DNA from: Mariniblastus fucicola | GTDB taxonomy: Bacteria; Planctomycetota; Planctomycetia; Pirellulales; Pirellulaceae | DNA length: 64,000 bases | Assembly (NCBI RefSeq): GCF_008087665.1 | Contig: NZ_CP042912.1 | Coordinates: 5,022,001-5,086,000 of the forward strand | Direction: 5' to 3' | Part shown: piece by piece, positions 36,831 to 49,078 of the stretch | Numbering within the stretch: the first letter of the stretch is position 1 | Layout: every line of letters begins with the position of its first letter | Position numbers and translations under genes: made by a program | Notes under the pieces: generated by a model | The model's input: only the letters and a program-made list of their open reading frames with translations | What the model was told of the DNA's origin: nothing | Database searches by the model: none

Positions 36831-38228
36831 GTAACCATTCAGCGTTTTGAAATGCTCTTGGCGTGAGAGATCAGATTTCGTAATTGTAGCGGACCATGCC
36901 AACCGCCGCACAACCAACTATTGACACTGATTTTCTCAGCAAGTTTCTTTCAGGCCAAGCGACTCCAGATGAGATCTCTGGTTTGCTCCGAGGAGATCCC
37001 GAAGTAGCCGCTTTCACGCTGCTTGCGATTCAACAACAGCTCCCGCAACGCAACTCCGCTGGTCCCAATACGCCACCTGCGACGATTCCCGCTTACGCCA
37101 AGCCGGTCAATAAAAAGAAGAAACGCAAACGCGGAGCCCAACCAGGTCACAAAGGCTCGCGCCGACCGCCGCCCCCAGAACCCGATCGCACTCGACATCA
37201 GAAGCTCGACGACTGCCCCAGCTGCGGCGGTCAACTCAAAGACACCGGTGATACACGAACGCGACTCAGCGAAGACATCCCCGAAGACCTTAAGCCAATC
37301 GTCACCCAAGACATCATTCACCGCGACTGGTGCCCGAAGTGTAAAAAACGCTTCGAGCCCAAACCGCCGGATCTCTTGCCGCACTGTCAGCTCGGCAACC
37401 GCACGTTGGTGCTCTCGGCATTGCTGCACTATCTGCAAGGCCTGACGCTCAGCCAGATCGTTGACACGTTCAACTTTCACCTGCGGCTCAAAGTCACGCA
37501 TGGCGGTTTGGTTCAGATGTGGCACCGCTTGGCAAAGATACTTTACAGCTGGTACGAAGAGATTCACCACCAGAGTTTGGAGGGAAGCAAGCTTCACGCC
37601 GATGAAACGGGCTGGCGAGTCGAAGGACAGACTCACTGGCTGTGGTGTTTTACTTCCGATAGCACGGTTTACTTTATGGTCGATAAGTCTCGTGGCTCAC
37701 CGGCACTGCAGAAGTTTTTCACTCGCTATTTTGACGGCACGTTGATTACTGATTTCTGGTCACCGTACGATGCTGTCGATTGCGCTGACAAGCAGAAATG
37801 TTGGCCGCACCTACTGCGCGACATGTCGGCGGTGGACGAGAAGCATGCTGATGACAAGGAGTGGGCTTCGTTCTCGCGACGCGTTTCGAGCGTGTATCGT
37901 GACGCGAAAAAACTGCAGGCTGAGAGATCTTCGATGGCGGAGGCGGCTTACGATGAGTCCGTTGTTCGTCTCGAGGGCCGCTTGCACAAGGTGGCCACCG
38001 AGTCGTGGCAGCATGCCGACGCCAATCGTTTGGCAAAGCGGATGGCGAAGTACGGCAACGAGATGCTGACGTTTCTGTGGTACGACGATGTTGCTTCGGA
38101 CAACAACGCGGCCGAGCGAGCGATTCGTCCAGCGGTGATGATTCGCAAGAACAGTTATGCGAACCAGAGCGAGCAAGGTGCAACAACGATGGCGGTGATG
38201 ATGAGTGTCTTTCGAACGCTGAAGCTAA

Positions 38229-39107
38229 GAAGGTGTTTTGAAATTGCTCTGAGTTGAAAAAATCGCTACAGCCCCGTTTGCATTTAAACCGTAAACGGAA
38301 GGAGCCGTAGCGATGAGTATTGAGTATCCCAGCAGTCTCAGTGATGATCAATGGCGATTGCTTCGTCGTCTGATTCCGCCAGCAAAACTTCGCGGCCGCA
38401 AACGAATCGATCGGCGTCAAATTGTCGATGCGATATTGTATTGGTGTCGAACGGGCTGCCAGTGGCGGTTGCTTCCGGACTGCTTTCCGAATTGGAACAC
38501 GGTTTATGGAGTTTATCGAGCTTGGCGTATTGATGGGACATGGCAACGCATTCACGATCGTCTTCGCGAAAAGGTACGCCGCAAAGAAGGCAGGAAGCCA
38601 ACGCCAACAGCAGCCATCATTGATTCGCAAAGCATTCGCAGTGCTGAAGGAGGAGAATTACGCGGGTATGACGCGGCGAAACGAATTACCGGACGAAAGC
38701 GTCACATCCTGGTGGATACGTTGGGGCTTGTGATGGTCGTTGTTGTCCACTCGGCCGATTTACAAGACTACGAAGGTGCACATCTTGTTCTTGAAAACAT
38801 CAGACAGAAGTTTCGTCGGCTTCGAGTCATCTTCGCGGACTCGATTTACGGGCGGGCTGATTTGCCGGAGTTCCTGAAGCAATGGTATCGCGTCATCTTG
38901 CAAACCGTTAAGCGTCCGGTCGAAGCCAAAGGGTTCGTTGTCTTACCCAAGCGATGGATCGTTGAACGGACTTTCGCATGGCTTGGAAAATTCAGAAGGC
39001 TCTCAAAGGACTATGAAAGACTGACTCAAAGCAGCGAAACTGTCATACGAATCGCAATGATTCAATTCATGCTAAACAGGCTGGAAAAATAGTTTTAAAA
39101 CACCCTC
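38229..39107 (+). mobile_element. IS5-family insertion sequence, copy 2 (879 bp)
   Basis: Same length and termini as copy 1, with a TAA target duplication at 38226-38228 and 39108-39110. It sits inside tnpC of the IS66 element in the same orientation. The near-identity of the two copies indicates recent transposition. Confidence 0.93.
38313..39092 (+). CDS. IS5-family transposase (copy 2)
   Basis: A 259-residue DDE transposase, identical to copy 1 except for two residues (Lys in VEAKGF, Ser in LTQSSE). All catalytic residues are present, so it is probably functional. Confidence 0.95.
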   Translation: MSIEYPSSLSDDQWRLLRRLIPPAKLRGRKRIDRRQIVDAILYWCRTGCQWRLLPDCFPNWNTVYGVYRAWRIDGTWQRIHDRLREKVRRKEGRKPTPTAAIIDSQSIRSAEGGELRGYDAAKRITGRKRHILVDTLGLVMVVVVHSADLQDYEGAHLVLENIRQKFRRLRVIFADSIYGRADLPEFLKQWYRVILQTVKRPVEAKGFVVLPKRWIVERTFAWLGKFRRLSKDYERLTQSSETVIRIAMIQFMLNRLEK

Positions 39108-39256
39108 TAAGAAAAGTTCAGCCCATTGAAGCAATCCTCAACGCCCTAGCAGACTACAATCGAAACGGCGAATTGCCAAAACTGCCGAAAACCAATTCAG
39201 ATCCCTGAACGGTTACCTTTTTTCAAGAATCCTTGCTTTTGTCACAGGTGGTAGTA

Positions 39257-40785
39257 CTACAGCGCTAGGTTGAATCCCAGTAGCATCGTTTGATTTTGCT
39301 TACTTTGATGCCAATTCTCCGGAGTTTTTTGCGAGTTCTCTTGGCGTGTGATCGTGTTGCTTTTGCGTTTCGTTGTTGGTGGTACTGAATCGTAGCGGCA
39401 ACCCGGTCCAGTAGCGCCGACGATGCCCGCCCCTTAAGCCACCAAGTCTGGACCAGTGCCGATACGGCGTCGTGAACCTGATAGACGGTGAACCCTGATT
39501 TTTTTTCCCCCGAGCTTTTCTCGCATCTTCGTCAAGAACAGGTAGCTTACGCACGACAGAATCATGTGTCGTTTGAGCCCGAGATACTTCCGGCCCTCCC
39601 AGGCGTCGAGTCCAATGTCCTGCTTTTGATCCTGGAAGCAACGTTCGACATGCCAGCGGCTGAAGGCAACGAGCAACAACTTTTGAACGCTTGTTGCAGC
39701 CGGCGCGTTGCTGAGAAAGTACTTGATTTCATCCGGCTTGAGTGGGTTACGAGCCACCAACAAGTGCCAACGCTTGCTCGAAACACACTTGCCGTCAGGA
39801 CGATAGATCATCGCATGCTTGACTTCCCAGACCATGGGACCTTTATCTCCATCTTTGACGCGATAACGCTCCCATGACTGATTCGTGAACCGCGTGGATT
39901 CTTCCAGCAGTTTGCGAAACGGCTGAGCTTTGGGATTGTCTTTGGCAACTCGCGCACCTTTTTGCGGCCGACCACGACACGGATCTTTGGGAGGATGTTG
40001 GAGCCCGGGTTTCTTGATCCAGCCGGTCATTGAAACTGGAACCTCGCCGATGAATAACTGTGCTTTGGCATCAAGAGCTCGTAAAAACGGGCCTTTGGAG
40101 CCGTAGCCTTCGTCAAAGGTGATCCACTCAAACTCCAGACCGTTGGACAGCGCGCGATCGTAAAGCTCCAGTGCGATCTTCCACTTTGGCTGATACACCA
40201 TTTCGTCGGGGATCCCGGCAACGCGACAACGCTCGCGATCTTCAGACCAGCTCTCAGGAAGGAACAACTCACCATCAAGCAAGCAGTGAAAGTCATCCTG
40301 AGCAAAAGCAAGATGAACCGTCACCATGCAGTTATCGGTCTTGCCAACCTTGCCACACCACTGACGCTGAACGCCAGGCGTCTTGGTGCCTTTCTTGACA
40401 TCGCTCGTTTCGTCAAACACGCCGATGGCACGCTTGCTACCGCGCTCCGTTGCCACCATCTGTTGCAGACGATCTCGCACGGCGTCTTCATTCCATGCGT
40501 ATTGAGCAAGAAACTCCTGAAGCGTGCGAACGGGAACTCCGGCAGCCAGTGCAATGGGCTCAACACTCTTGCGAGCAAGGTTTGATAGCTGACCCTGAAC
40601 ATACGTTGGCATATGAGCACGGGTATCTTTTCGACTAAAACAATCGGAGAACCGATTCAGAAAACGTGTCAAAGCTGGTTTCATCTGACGAATCCAAGTA
40701 CCATCCATCAAAGCACCTCCTTGTGCATGAACGATATAGAATCCCAAATTTCAACTAATTCTCAAATATCAACCTAGCGCTGTAG
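39257..40785 (-). mobile_element. IS701-family insertion sequence (1529 bp)
   Basis: Perfect 17-base terminal inverted repeats starting CTACAGCGCTAGGTTGA at 39257 and on the opposite strand from 40785. The flanks carry TAGTA at 39252-39256 and 40786-40790, which I read as the target duplication. Removing the element restores GGTGGTAGTAGTTGG in the interrupted sequence. One transposase gene is on the minus strand. Confidence 0.88.
39434..40708 (-). CDS. IS701-family transposase
   Basis: About 424 residues from the ATG at 40708, chosen because AAGGAGGTG lies five bases before it. An open frame reaches 40747. DDE-type core with AIGVFDETSDVKKGTKTPGV (first Asp), WITFDEGYGSKGPFL (second) and SRWHVERCFQDQKQDIGLD (Glu), as in IS701/DUF772-like nucleases. 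It appears intact. Confidence 0.9.
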   Translation of the reverse strand: MDGTWIRQMKPALTRFLNRFSDCFSRKDTRAHMPTYVQGQLSNLARKSVEPIALAAGVPVRTLQEFLAQYAWNEDAVRDRLQQMVATERGSKRAIGVFDETSDVKKGTKTPGVQRQWCGKVGKTDNCMVTVHLAFAQDDFHCLLDGELFLPESWSEDRERCRVAGIPDEMVYQPKWKIALELYDRALSNGLEFEWITFDEGYGSKGPFLRALDAKAQLFIGEVPVSMTGWIKKPGLQHPPKDPCRGRPQKGARVAKDNPKAQPFRKLLEESTRFTNQSWERYRVKDGDKGPMVWEVKHAMIYRPDGKCVSSKRWHLLVARNPLKPDEIKYFLSNAPAATSVQKLLLVAFSRWHVERCFQDQKQDIGLDAWEGRKYLGLKRHMILSCVSYLFLTKMREKLGGKKIRVHRLSGSRRRIGTGPDLVA

Positions 40786-40790
40786 TAGTA

Positions 40791-41255
40791 GTTGGGGGTG
40801 TTGATGAAGATGGCGAAGTCAGTGCGCTCTGTATAGTACTTGAAAAGAAACGGTGTGATGAAACTTGGACAGCGCCTACGACAAATACTTGTGGGGATTG
40901 TTTGCCCGATGGAGACGGTGGCTTTAGTTGCGGTCTATCTCAGGACAGAATGATGGAAGATGACAAGTATGAGTATTTCACATCAGCACATCTTTCCGAC
41001 GACGACGGTCCTCCAGTAGGTTATCGGGATGTGTTCGCGGAAACATACAACTGCCTTTTAATCGAATCATGTACATGCAAGGCAACTTTTGAAGGTAGCG
41101 GAATTTACATTTGTGAAATCAATCCTGACCCGGATGACGAAGATGATGTGTCCAGCTACAACCATGGTGGGGTTGAGTGCAGCATCGGCGAGGAAGTTCC
41201 GTCTGATATCGAAGAGATATCACCGGCTTGGGGACCTGGAACTTTTGCTCCGTAG
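40791..41255 (+). pseudogene. Second cysteine-rich protein gene, 5' end lost to insertions
   Basis: The frame reads in from the IS701-type right flank as VGGVDEDGEVSALC and continues to the stop at 41255, about 155 residues with ten cysteines (including NTCGDC and ESCTC). Across the IS701 site it joins in frame to 39218-39256 (FFQESLLLSQVVVV), but then meets the IS66 end, so no start or signal peptide remains. Acidic, Asp/Glu-rich C-terminus. An internal ATG at 40902 exists but would drop four of the cysteines. It parallels the 10-Cys protein at 35956-36411. Confidence 0.6.
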
Positions 41256-41280
41256 GTCGGGCGTCTGAAGGGAGAATAAA

Positions 41281-42357
41281 ATGCGATCAGCTTTTGCCTT
41301 TTTTGTCTTTTGCCTTTTCACTTTCACAGAAGTGCGGGGCCAAGATGTGACGTTGGACAACGCCGAGAAGCCTGCAAAGCCACTGCTCGTCACTGATGAA
41401 CTAGCGAGCATTCTTTCGTTTGGGCATCTGAACGCGGGTTTAGTGAAGTGCTACGACGGAATTTTGCTTCGAGTTGACACGGCTGATACGACTACACACG
41501 GAGCGAATTCGATCAGTGGCTTAATGGGGCAACGAAAGGAAGTCTACCGGTTCATCTTCGATTTTGAAAGAAATCTCTTTGCCGGAGTTCGGCTAACGAA
41601 AATTTCAGGCACGGACTTCAGAACGGTAGAGGACGGAGAAGAAGTCCACCGCAGACGACTTTCTGCTTTTCTAATTGGTGAGGATCAGATCGCACACCTT
41701 TACCGTAATGGGGCAAAGAAATCACTGAATGTGGAAGGATTGTCCATCCCTCAATTGGTCACAAAATTGGGAAGGATCGACATGGCTGATTTTCGCAGAT
41801 ACTCCGTAAACGACGGAAGTACATTTGCCGAGGTTTTGGATCTGAGGGCCGGCGCCGAGGATATTGAGCGGCATGCGGAAAATATCGAGCGTTCAATATG
41901 GCTCAATGCGAAGGATGTAAAGTTTTGGACGTTTCCGCGAAAGTACCAAAACGGGATTGAGATACGTCAGTTCGCGACTTACGACACAAACCTTGTAATG
42001 CCGATTCGATCCTATTCGATGGTACGAAGTCCTGGTAGAGAATGGAAAGTTGCAGTAAGTCCAAACAGAAAAATGGGCTGGGAGCAGAAGTCGGATGTTG
42101 TTGTTCCTATGACGGGAACCCAGTCGAGCCGCGATACGTTCAACCTGACCGGAAAACCTCACGATTACGTTGTTTGCATGGTCGACCGCGTCGACAAGTT
42201 TCACTGGTATTCGGTAAACGACAGAAAGAGCTTCGACAAGAACTTTTTCTCGAAGGATCTGCTTGGAAGTCGAGAGCAGTTGCTAAAGCTTCTTGATGAA
42301 GCCGTTTTCGAAAAACAATCTGGCACTGCGCCTTCAGCGGCTGGTTCGAAAGAATAA
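41281..42357 (+). CDS. Exported protein paired with the second cysteine-rich gene
   Basis: A 358-residue protein with a clear signal peptide (about 1-21, ending VRGQ) and a strong GGGAGA ribosome site before the ATG. The mature part is beta-rich and charged, with only two cysteines and no C-terminal anchor. It ends in a Ser/Ala/Gly-rich tail. It follows the cysteine-rich gene by 25 bases and is probably co-transcribed with it. I see no clear homology to the anchored protein of the first locus, only a similar position. No family recognised. Confidence 0.65.
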   Translation: MRSAFAFFVFCLFTFTEVRGQDVTLDNAEKPAKPLLVTDELASILSFGHLNAGLVKCYDGILLRVDTADTTTHGANSISGLMGQRKEVYRFIFDFERNLFAGVRLTKISGTDFRTVEDGEEVHRRRLSAFLIGEDQIAHLYRNGAKKSLNVEGLSIPQLVTKLGRIDMADFRRYSVNDGSTFAEVLDLRAGAEDIERHAENIERSIWLNAKDVKFWTFPRKYQNGIEIRQFATYDTNLVMPIRSYSMVRSPGREWKVAVSPNRKMGWEQKSDVVVPMTGTQSSRDTFNLTGKPHDYVVCMVDRVDKFHWYSVNDRKSFDKNFFSKDLLGSREQLLKLLDEAVFEKQSGTAPSAAGSKE

Positions 42358-42478
42358 GGATTCGAATCCCAAGACTTGAAGCAAATAGAATAGGTGTCAG
42401 TGATCCACTTGTTGTACGGCCGGAACGCCAAGACTGCTCTGCGATCAACAGTTCAGCAATCGCATTGCATTCACGCAA

Positions 42479-43591
42479 CTACTCTGGCGAAAGCCTGTTC
42501 ATCAGGTTGATGGCCGCGTTGCCGGGTTCGTTCGCTTTACAAACGGCAGAGCTTACTGCGATTCTCTGACAGCCGACTGCCGTTACCTGTTCGACGTTGT
42601 TGCTGTCGATGCCGCCGATGGCGAAAGCGGGAAGCGAAATCTCGCTCACGACACTGGATACCAACTCGACGCCGACATGCGAATCAAAGGACTTGGTCTG
42701 CGACTCAAAGACCGGTCCCACGCCGATGTAGTCGGCTCCATCGATGACAGCCTGACGAGCCTGTTCGATCGAATGTGTCGAGACGCCAATGAACTGGTTT
42801 GGCCGCAAGATCATTCGAGCGTCATGGACGGAAAGTTCATCCTGGCCGAAGTGGACTCCGTCTGCATTTGCGGCGACACAAAGGTCGGCGCGATCGTTCA
42901 TTACCCAAAGCGTTTTGGTTTCTTGAGTCAGCGAAGCGATGAGTTTTCCGGCGGCGACCAGTTCACGATCGGTCAGCGACTTGTCACGCAACTGAATTAG
43001 ATCAACACCCGCAGCAACCAAGTCGCCAACAAGCGAACTCAATTGCTCAAACCCGCTGCGCTGACCACAAGCATCGATTAAAACGTAAAGATGCGATTCT
43101 TCGAATCGGGAACGGTTGATAGCCGTATTAAAAATCGCTTTCTCGAGCGTATACGCACGGTAGCGAATCTGCTCGACATCGGTAGCGACCGATCCGAAAT
43201 TCAGCTTTGAAAATTCCTCGATCGTGCGAGTCGCCTGTTGGACTCGGGCCATGTTGGAGCGAATCAAGCTTTCGAAATCAGATCGCTGATACTCAGATTC
43301 CGTTTTAACATCCCGGCCAACGTCAGATTCGCTGTCCCGCGACTGAAGGCGACATTGAGCATCGATTGGCCCACAGCTTTCCGCCAAATCGTGCCGCAGC
43401 TGTTTGAGCTGAGCGGACAAAAATCCGTCTTCGAGAACCATTCTGGCGAACGATTCCACCACGCGAAGTCCCTCAGAAGCCCGATTGATCGAAGCGTCCA
43501 GGACTCGCAAAATTGCGGCATTCAATGGCTGTTTCGGCGTCGAGTAGGACTGTCGAGCGTCGATTTTCCTGGTTTTTTCGTTTTCGCCCAT
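42479..43591 (-). CDS. thiE: Thiamine-phosphate synthase with N-terminal ThiD2 domain
   Basis: About 370 residues from the ATG at 43591. A longer open frame to 43876 lacks homology-like sequence. Residues 20-160 form a ThiD2-type helical domain with ILRVLDASINRASEGLRVVE and LKQLRHDL. Residues 165-370 form the ThiE TIM barrel with DLIQLRDKSLTDREL, VMNDRADLCVAANADGVHFGQ, GVSTHS and GVGPVFESQTK (pyrophosphate loop). The enzyme joins the pyrimidine and thiazole phosphates of thiamine. No TPP riboswitch is visible upstream. Confidence 0.93.
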   Translation of the reverse strand: MGENEKTRKIDARQSYSTPKQPLNAAILRVLDASINRASEGLRVVESFARMVLEDGFLSAQLKQLRHDLAESCGPIDAQCRLQSRDSESDVGRDVKTESEYQRSDFESLIRSNMARVQQATRTIEEFSKLNFGSVATDVEQIRYRAYTLEKAIFNTAINRSRFEESHLYVLIDACGQRSGFEQLSSLVGDLVAAGVDLIQLRDKSLTDRELVAAGKLIASLTQETKTLWVMNDRADLCVAANADGVHFGQDELSVHDARMILRPNQFIGVSTHSIEQARQAVIDGADYIGVGPVFESQTKSFDSHVGVELVSSVVSEISLPAFAIGGIDSNNVEQVTAVGCQRIAVSSAVCKANEPGNAAINLMNRLSPE

Positions 43592-43857
43592 CGTGTCAGT
43601 TTGACATGTTTTTTCGGGATATTGGAAGTGGCCCGATTCCAACGATAGCCGGAAACCCTGATATTGGCAGGCCGTGACACCTAATTTCCGGGCCGTAGGG
43701 TTTGCGATTGACGTAATTTCGGGACAGCCGGATACTCGGGGATATTCAGTTCTCTCTTGGCCGGCGCATTGGAAGCCGCGGCTTGCAAAATGGGATAGGA
43801 ATTCCCGGGCTTGAGCTGAATCAGGTGTTATTTTTTGGAATGGATTCGGAGCACGCC

Positions 43858-44526
43858 ATGAATTGGGGGCCTGCAATATTGTGTTGTTGGCCAGGACTGC
43901 CGGGACTTTGGTACCGTGGTCGCTGGTCGTCCCTGATGCTCGCGATCACATTTGCCATCCTGTTGAATTTGACGATTGTCGCCAGTTTTATCTGGACGGG
44001 AATTTTTAACGACGATTCGTTCCCGGCGATTGCCTGGCCTGTTTTGTTGTTGATTTGGTTTTCCTCTGTCGTAATCGCAAGGCGAAATTTGCCTGACGTG
44101 ATGTCACTGACAAAGGATGACCGGTTTCCGGCAAATGACTCCGAACCCGAAGGTGCTATCGACGCCTTGTTTATTGAGGCCCGAAGGGAATACTTAAAGG
44201 GTCACTGGAATGAGGCACAGAGTTTGCTCCAGAGACAACTTAAACATTACCCGCGAGACATTGAATCACGTTTAATGCTCGCAACCCTGTTTCGTCATAC
44301 GCGTCAGTTCGATGAAGCGACCAAACAGTTGAACCAGGTTGAAAAGTACGATCCGGCCATCAACTGGAAAAACGAAATCGCAAGAGAACGCGAATTGCTG
44401 CGGCTGGTTCATGAATTTGAACTGACTCAGCATGACCCTGCCGCGGATCTTGCAGACAACAACGACGGTTTCATCCGTGACGACGGCCTCAGCCCTGGAG
44501 CCGACATCGTGAATGACGCCGCGTAA
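43858..44526 (+). CDS. Membrane protein with cytoplasmic TPR-like tail
   Basis: About 222 residues from the ATG at 43858, which has GGAG eight bases upstream. Another ATG lies at 43840. Three hydrophobic segments (about 5-18, 24-46 and 57-73) precede a helical region with a TPR-like pair (EARREYLKGHWNEAQSLLQR, then LMLATLFRHTRQFDEATKQL). The acidic tail ends in an Asp-rich stretch. Function unknown. It lies directly before clpC and may be co-transcribed, as no terminator separates them. Confidence 0.65.
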   Translation: MNWGPAILCCWPGLPGLWYRGRWSSLMLAITFAILLNLTIVASFIWTGIFNDDSFPAIAWPVLLLIWFSSVVIARRNLPDVMSLTKDDRFPANDSEPEGAIDALFIEARREYLKGHWNEAQSLLQRQLKHYPRDIESRLMLATLFRHTRQFDEATKQLNQVEKYDPAINWKNEIARERELLRLVHEFELTQHDPAADLADNNDGFIRDDGLSPGADIVNDAA

Positions 44527-44590
44527 CCTACGAACCAGAAATCCATTTCCGGGTCATACACTTTGACCTGTTCAACTAAAGAGGACATCC

Positions 44591-47203
<2,613 letters not shown>

Positions 47204-47245
47204 TCGATTAGTCGACGGTTCTTCGGAAACGCTATGACATTCAAG

Positions 47246-47278
47246 CCGCAGCGGTCATGATCGCTGCGGCTTTTTTCG
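47246..47278 (+). terminator. Rho-independent terminator after clpC
   Basis: AGCCGCAGCG (47246-47255) pairs perfectly with CGCTGCGGCT (47264-47273), followed by TTTTTT. Confidence 0.93.
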
Positions 47279-47412
47279 TGGTGAAACGGGATTTGGGATG
47301 ACGAAAGCTGGTTTGTGACGCACAGTTTTAAACACTCCAGGCAAACTGCTGGTGTGCGCTGCCGCTCAGGATTGCTTCCGATTGCTTTCTCAACCCAGCC
47401 TCCTTCCATGCC

Positions 47413-48717
47413 ATGGCCTCCGTCGAAACAACTCAGCCACTGTCGGCTTCGCTGCCAAGTCCCACACGCAAACAGATTGGACTGATCAGGCTGTTCGCCA
47501 TTTGTTTGCTCATTCCCTGCGCGCTCGTCAGCCTCGTCCTGAACCTGTCTCCGAACTTTAGCGATTCTCCAAACCAGCCATCGCTGCGCGAGCACCCGGT
47601 CGGCGGCGACATCCTGCAAGAATACGTCGGCGGTCACATCTGGAACGCCGATCGCACTCGGCTTTATGACTGGAAGCACTCCGCGGCGCTGCAACACGAT
47701 GTTGAACTGGTCGGATTCGAATGGGAAGCATCGGGCTATTTCCCAATGGTCTATCCGCCATTCCACTATCAGTTTGCCAGCTTCGGTTCTGGCTTGAACT
47801 ATCGCAGTTTTGTCGTCGCCTGGATGTTCGCCGGAGCAATTTCCTTATCGATCGCATCTTTTGTTTTCCTTAGCGGCTATCGCGAAATCCGATCGGGCAC
47901 CGGCGGTTGGTTCATCGTCGCGATCCTGTTCACACCGTTGTTGCTGAGCCTGAACATGGGACAAAAGTCGGCGATCCTGTTGGCGATCCTGACGATCTCG
48001 TTTGTCCTGCTGCACCGTGAGCGTCCGTTTACCGCCGGGCTGGTTTTTGGTCTGATCGCGTTCAAGCCCTACCTCGCAGTTCCGATCGGAGTCGCGATGC
48101 TGTGCAAAAAGCAGTTTCGCTTCGTGGCGGGATCATTGTTGACGTTGTCGGTGTTGATCGTGGGCTCTCTGTTTTTGGCCCCGGACGTCTGGGGCGACTA
48201 TGTACAAATGTGCTTCGGCATGAGCAACTACATCTCCAACAGTGGCTACCAGCTTGAGCATTCCCACAGCCTGTGGGGCGCCATGCAGTTGTTGCTCGGC
48301 GATTTTAATCCGGCCCTGGTCAAGCCGATGGCGATCGTGGCAGCAATTGGTTTGGTGACGTTGCTGGGACGAATTCTGTCGGGTCCAATCGAACTGTCTT
48401 CACCTCGTTTTGCGTTCCAGTTTGCAGCCCTGGTCATCGCAACGGTATTGATCAGCCCGCACTTCTACACCTACGACCTGACGATCCTTCTGTTGCCGCT
48501 GGCGATCTGCGGCCTGAGCGAAGAAGTTTCCAAACACATCAACCTTCGATTGTTGTATTGGATCTGCATTGCCGTGCTGTTCGGAGCCAGCATCTATGTT
48601 CCGCTGGCGTTGAAACTGGGCGTACAGATTTCGACAGTCGTCTTTTTCGCTTGGCTGATCGTGATCGCTGGGGGCTGGAACGCCGCGAAAAAACAAGCAC
48701 TGCATCGATTTGAATAA
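47413..48717 (+). CDS. GT87-like membrane glycosyltransferase (DUF2029)
   Basis: A 434-residue polytopic protein with about ten membrane segments. It has an N-terminal Asp in the first outside loop (GGDILQEYVGG), the expected catalytic position of GT-C enzymes. The segment NMGQKSAILLAILTISF followed by GLVFGLIAFKPYLA is typical of the GT87/DUF2029 family, which transfers sugars from polyprenyl phosphates. The acceptor is unknown. It stands alone. Confidence 0.8.
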   Translation: MASVETTQPLSASLPSPTRKQIGLIRLFAICLLIPCALVSLVLNLSPNFSDSPNQPSLREHPVGGDILQEYVGGHIWNADRTRLYDWKHSAALQHDVELVGFEWEASGYFPMVYPPFHYQFASFGSGLNYRSFVVAWMFAGAISLSIASFVFLSGYREIRSGTGGWFIVAILFTPLLLSLNMGQKSAILLAILTISFVLLHRERPFTAGLVFGLIAFKPYLAVPIGVAMLCKKQFRFVAGSLLTLSVLIVGSLFLAPDVWGDYVQMCFGMSNYISNSGYQLEHSHSLWGAMQLLLGDFNPALVKPMAIVAAIGLVTLLGRILSGPIELSSPRFAFQFAALVIATVLISPHFYTYDLTILLLPLAICGLSEEVSKHINLRLLYWICIAVLFGASIYVPLALKLGVQISTVVFFAWLIVIAGGWNAAKKQALHRFE

Positions 48718-48766
48718 CGACTGAGCTTCGTTTTCTACCAGCACTGAGTCGAAATTCAGCCCATCG

Positions 48767-48829
48767 TTTAACGGCAAGCCGAAGGCGACTGCGCCTGCAT
48801 GCTAACGCGCAGTCGCCGTCGGCTTGCCG
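48767..48829 (+). repeat. REP-like palindromic repeat
   Basis: Two 22-base arms (48772-48793 and 48808-48829, starting CGGCAAGCCG) are reverse complements with one mismatch, around a short loop. A related half copy lies inverted at 49209-49242. It follows the GT87 gene and could act as a transcript end or a dispersed repeat. Confidence 0.8.
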
Positions 48830-49078
48830 CTAAGCACATTTTGCCGCCGCGCTACCGCGTTGGAATCTGAAGCCAACCAAGCGGAGCATCAGGACAGGAA
48901 TCAGAGACAGAACAAGGTAGGCTACAGCACTAACAGCCATAGCCTTAACAAAATACAAGACCTCACCAATCTCTTGAATGGACTCATTGATGTACGTAAG
49001 TGCATACAAGAATCCTGGTTGGCCGAGCATAACCACCAGTCCAGCTAAAAAAGAACAGACATGAAGCGGCCATGGCAA
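48830..49078 (-). CDS. Small membrane protein between two repeat copies
   Basis: An 82-residue protein with two convincing hydrophobic segments (about 8-25 and 45-66, the latter AMAVSAVAYLVLSLIPVLML) joined by a loop with YINESIQEIGEVLYF. The last few codons run into the repeat at 48829. No strong ribosome site is visible, so the start (49078, or the internal ATG at residue 17) is uncertain. Hydrophobic pattern rather than homology supports the call. Confidence 0.45.
   Translation of the reverse strand: MPWPLHVCSFLAGLVVMLGQPGFLYALTYINESIQEIGEVLYFVKAMAVSAVAYLVLSLIPVLMLRLVGFRFQRGSAAAKCA

Larger units (their letters stand above)
36896..39208 (+). pseudogene. tnpC: IS66-type transposase TnpC interrupted by IS5 copy 2
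   Basis: Joining 36896-38228 with 39111-39208 restores a 476-residue frame (1431 bases), with the junction in LKLR-KVQPIEAIL. The N-terminal part has the IS66 zinc-binding motif DDCPSCGG, then WCPKCKKRF. The DDE core follows, with KLHADETGWRV, TDFWSPYDAV and the late Glu in NNAAERAIRPAVM. The insertion removes only the last 32 residues and replaces them with a few foreign codons (RRCFEIALS), so partial activity cannot be excluded. Confidence 0.88.
36831..39216 (+). mobile_element. IS66-family element (ISBst12-like, tnpC only), split by IS5 copy 2
   Basis: The left end reads GTAACCATTCAG (36831) and the right end, reverse-complemented, GTAACCGTTCAG (39216), a matched terminal repeat. Without the inserted IS5 copy the element is about 1.5 kb with a single tnpC gene and no tnpA or tnpB. 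No clear 8-base target duplication is visible at its flanks. Its right end lies 40 bases from the IS701-type element. Confidence 0.82.

Noticed and set aside
37746-38630. Minus-strand frame of 294 codons across the IS66 and IS5 junction
   Set aside because: It is antisense to both transposases and spans an insertion junction, so it cannot be an ancestral gene. The same antisense frame occurs in IS5 copy 1.
43592-43857. TPP riboswitch upstream of thiE
   Set aside because: I looked for the CTGAGA and the later ACCTGATC-type core on the minus strand and found neither.
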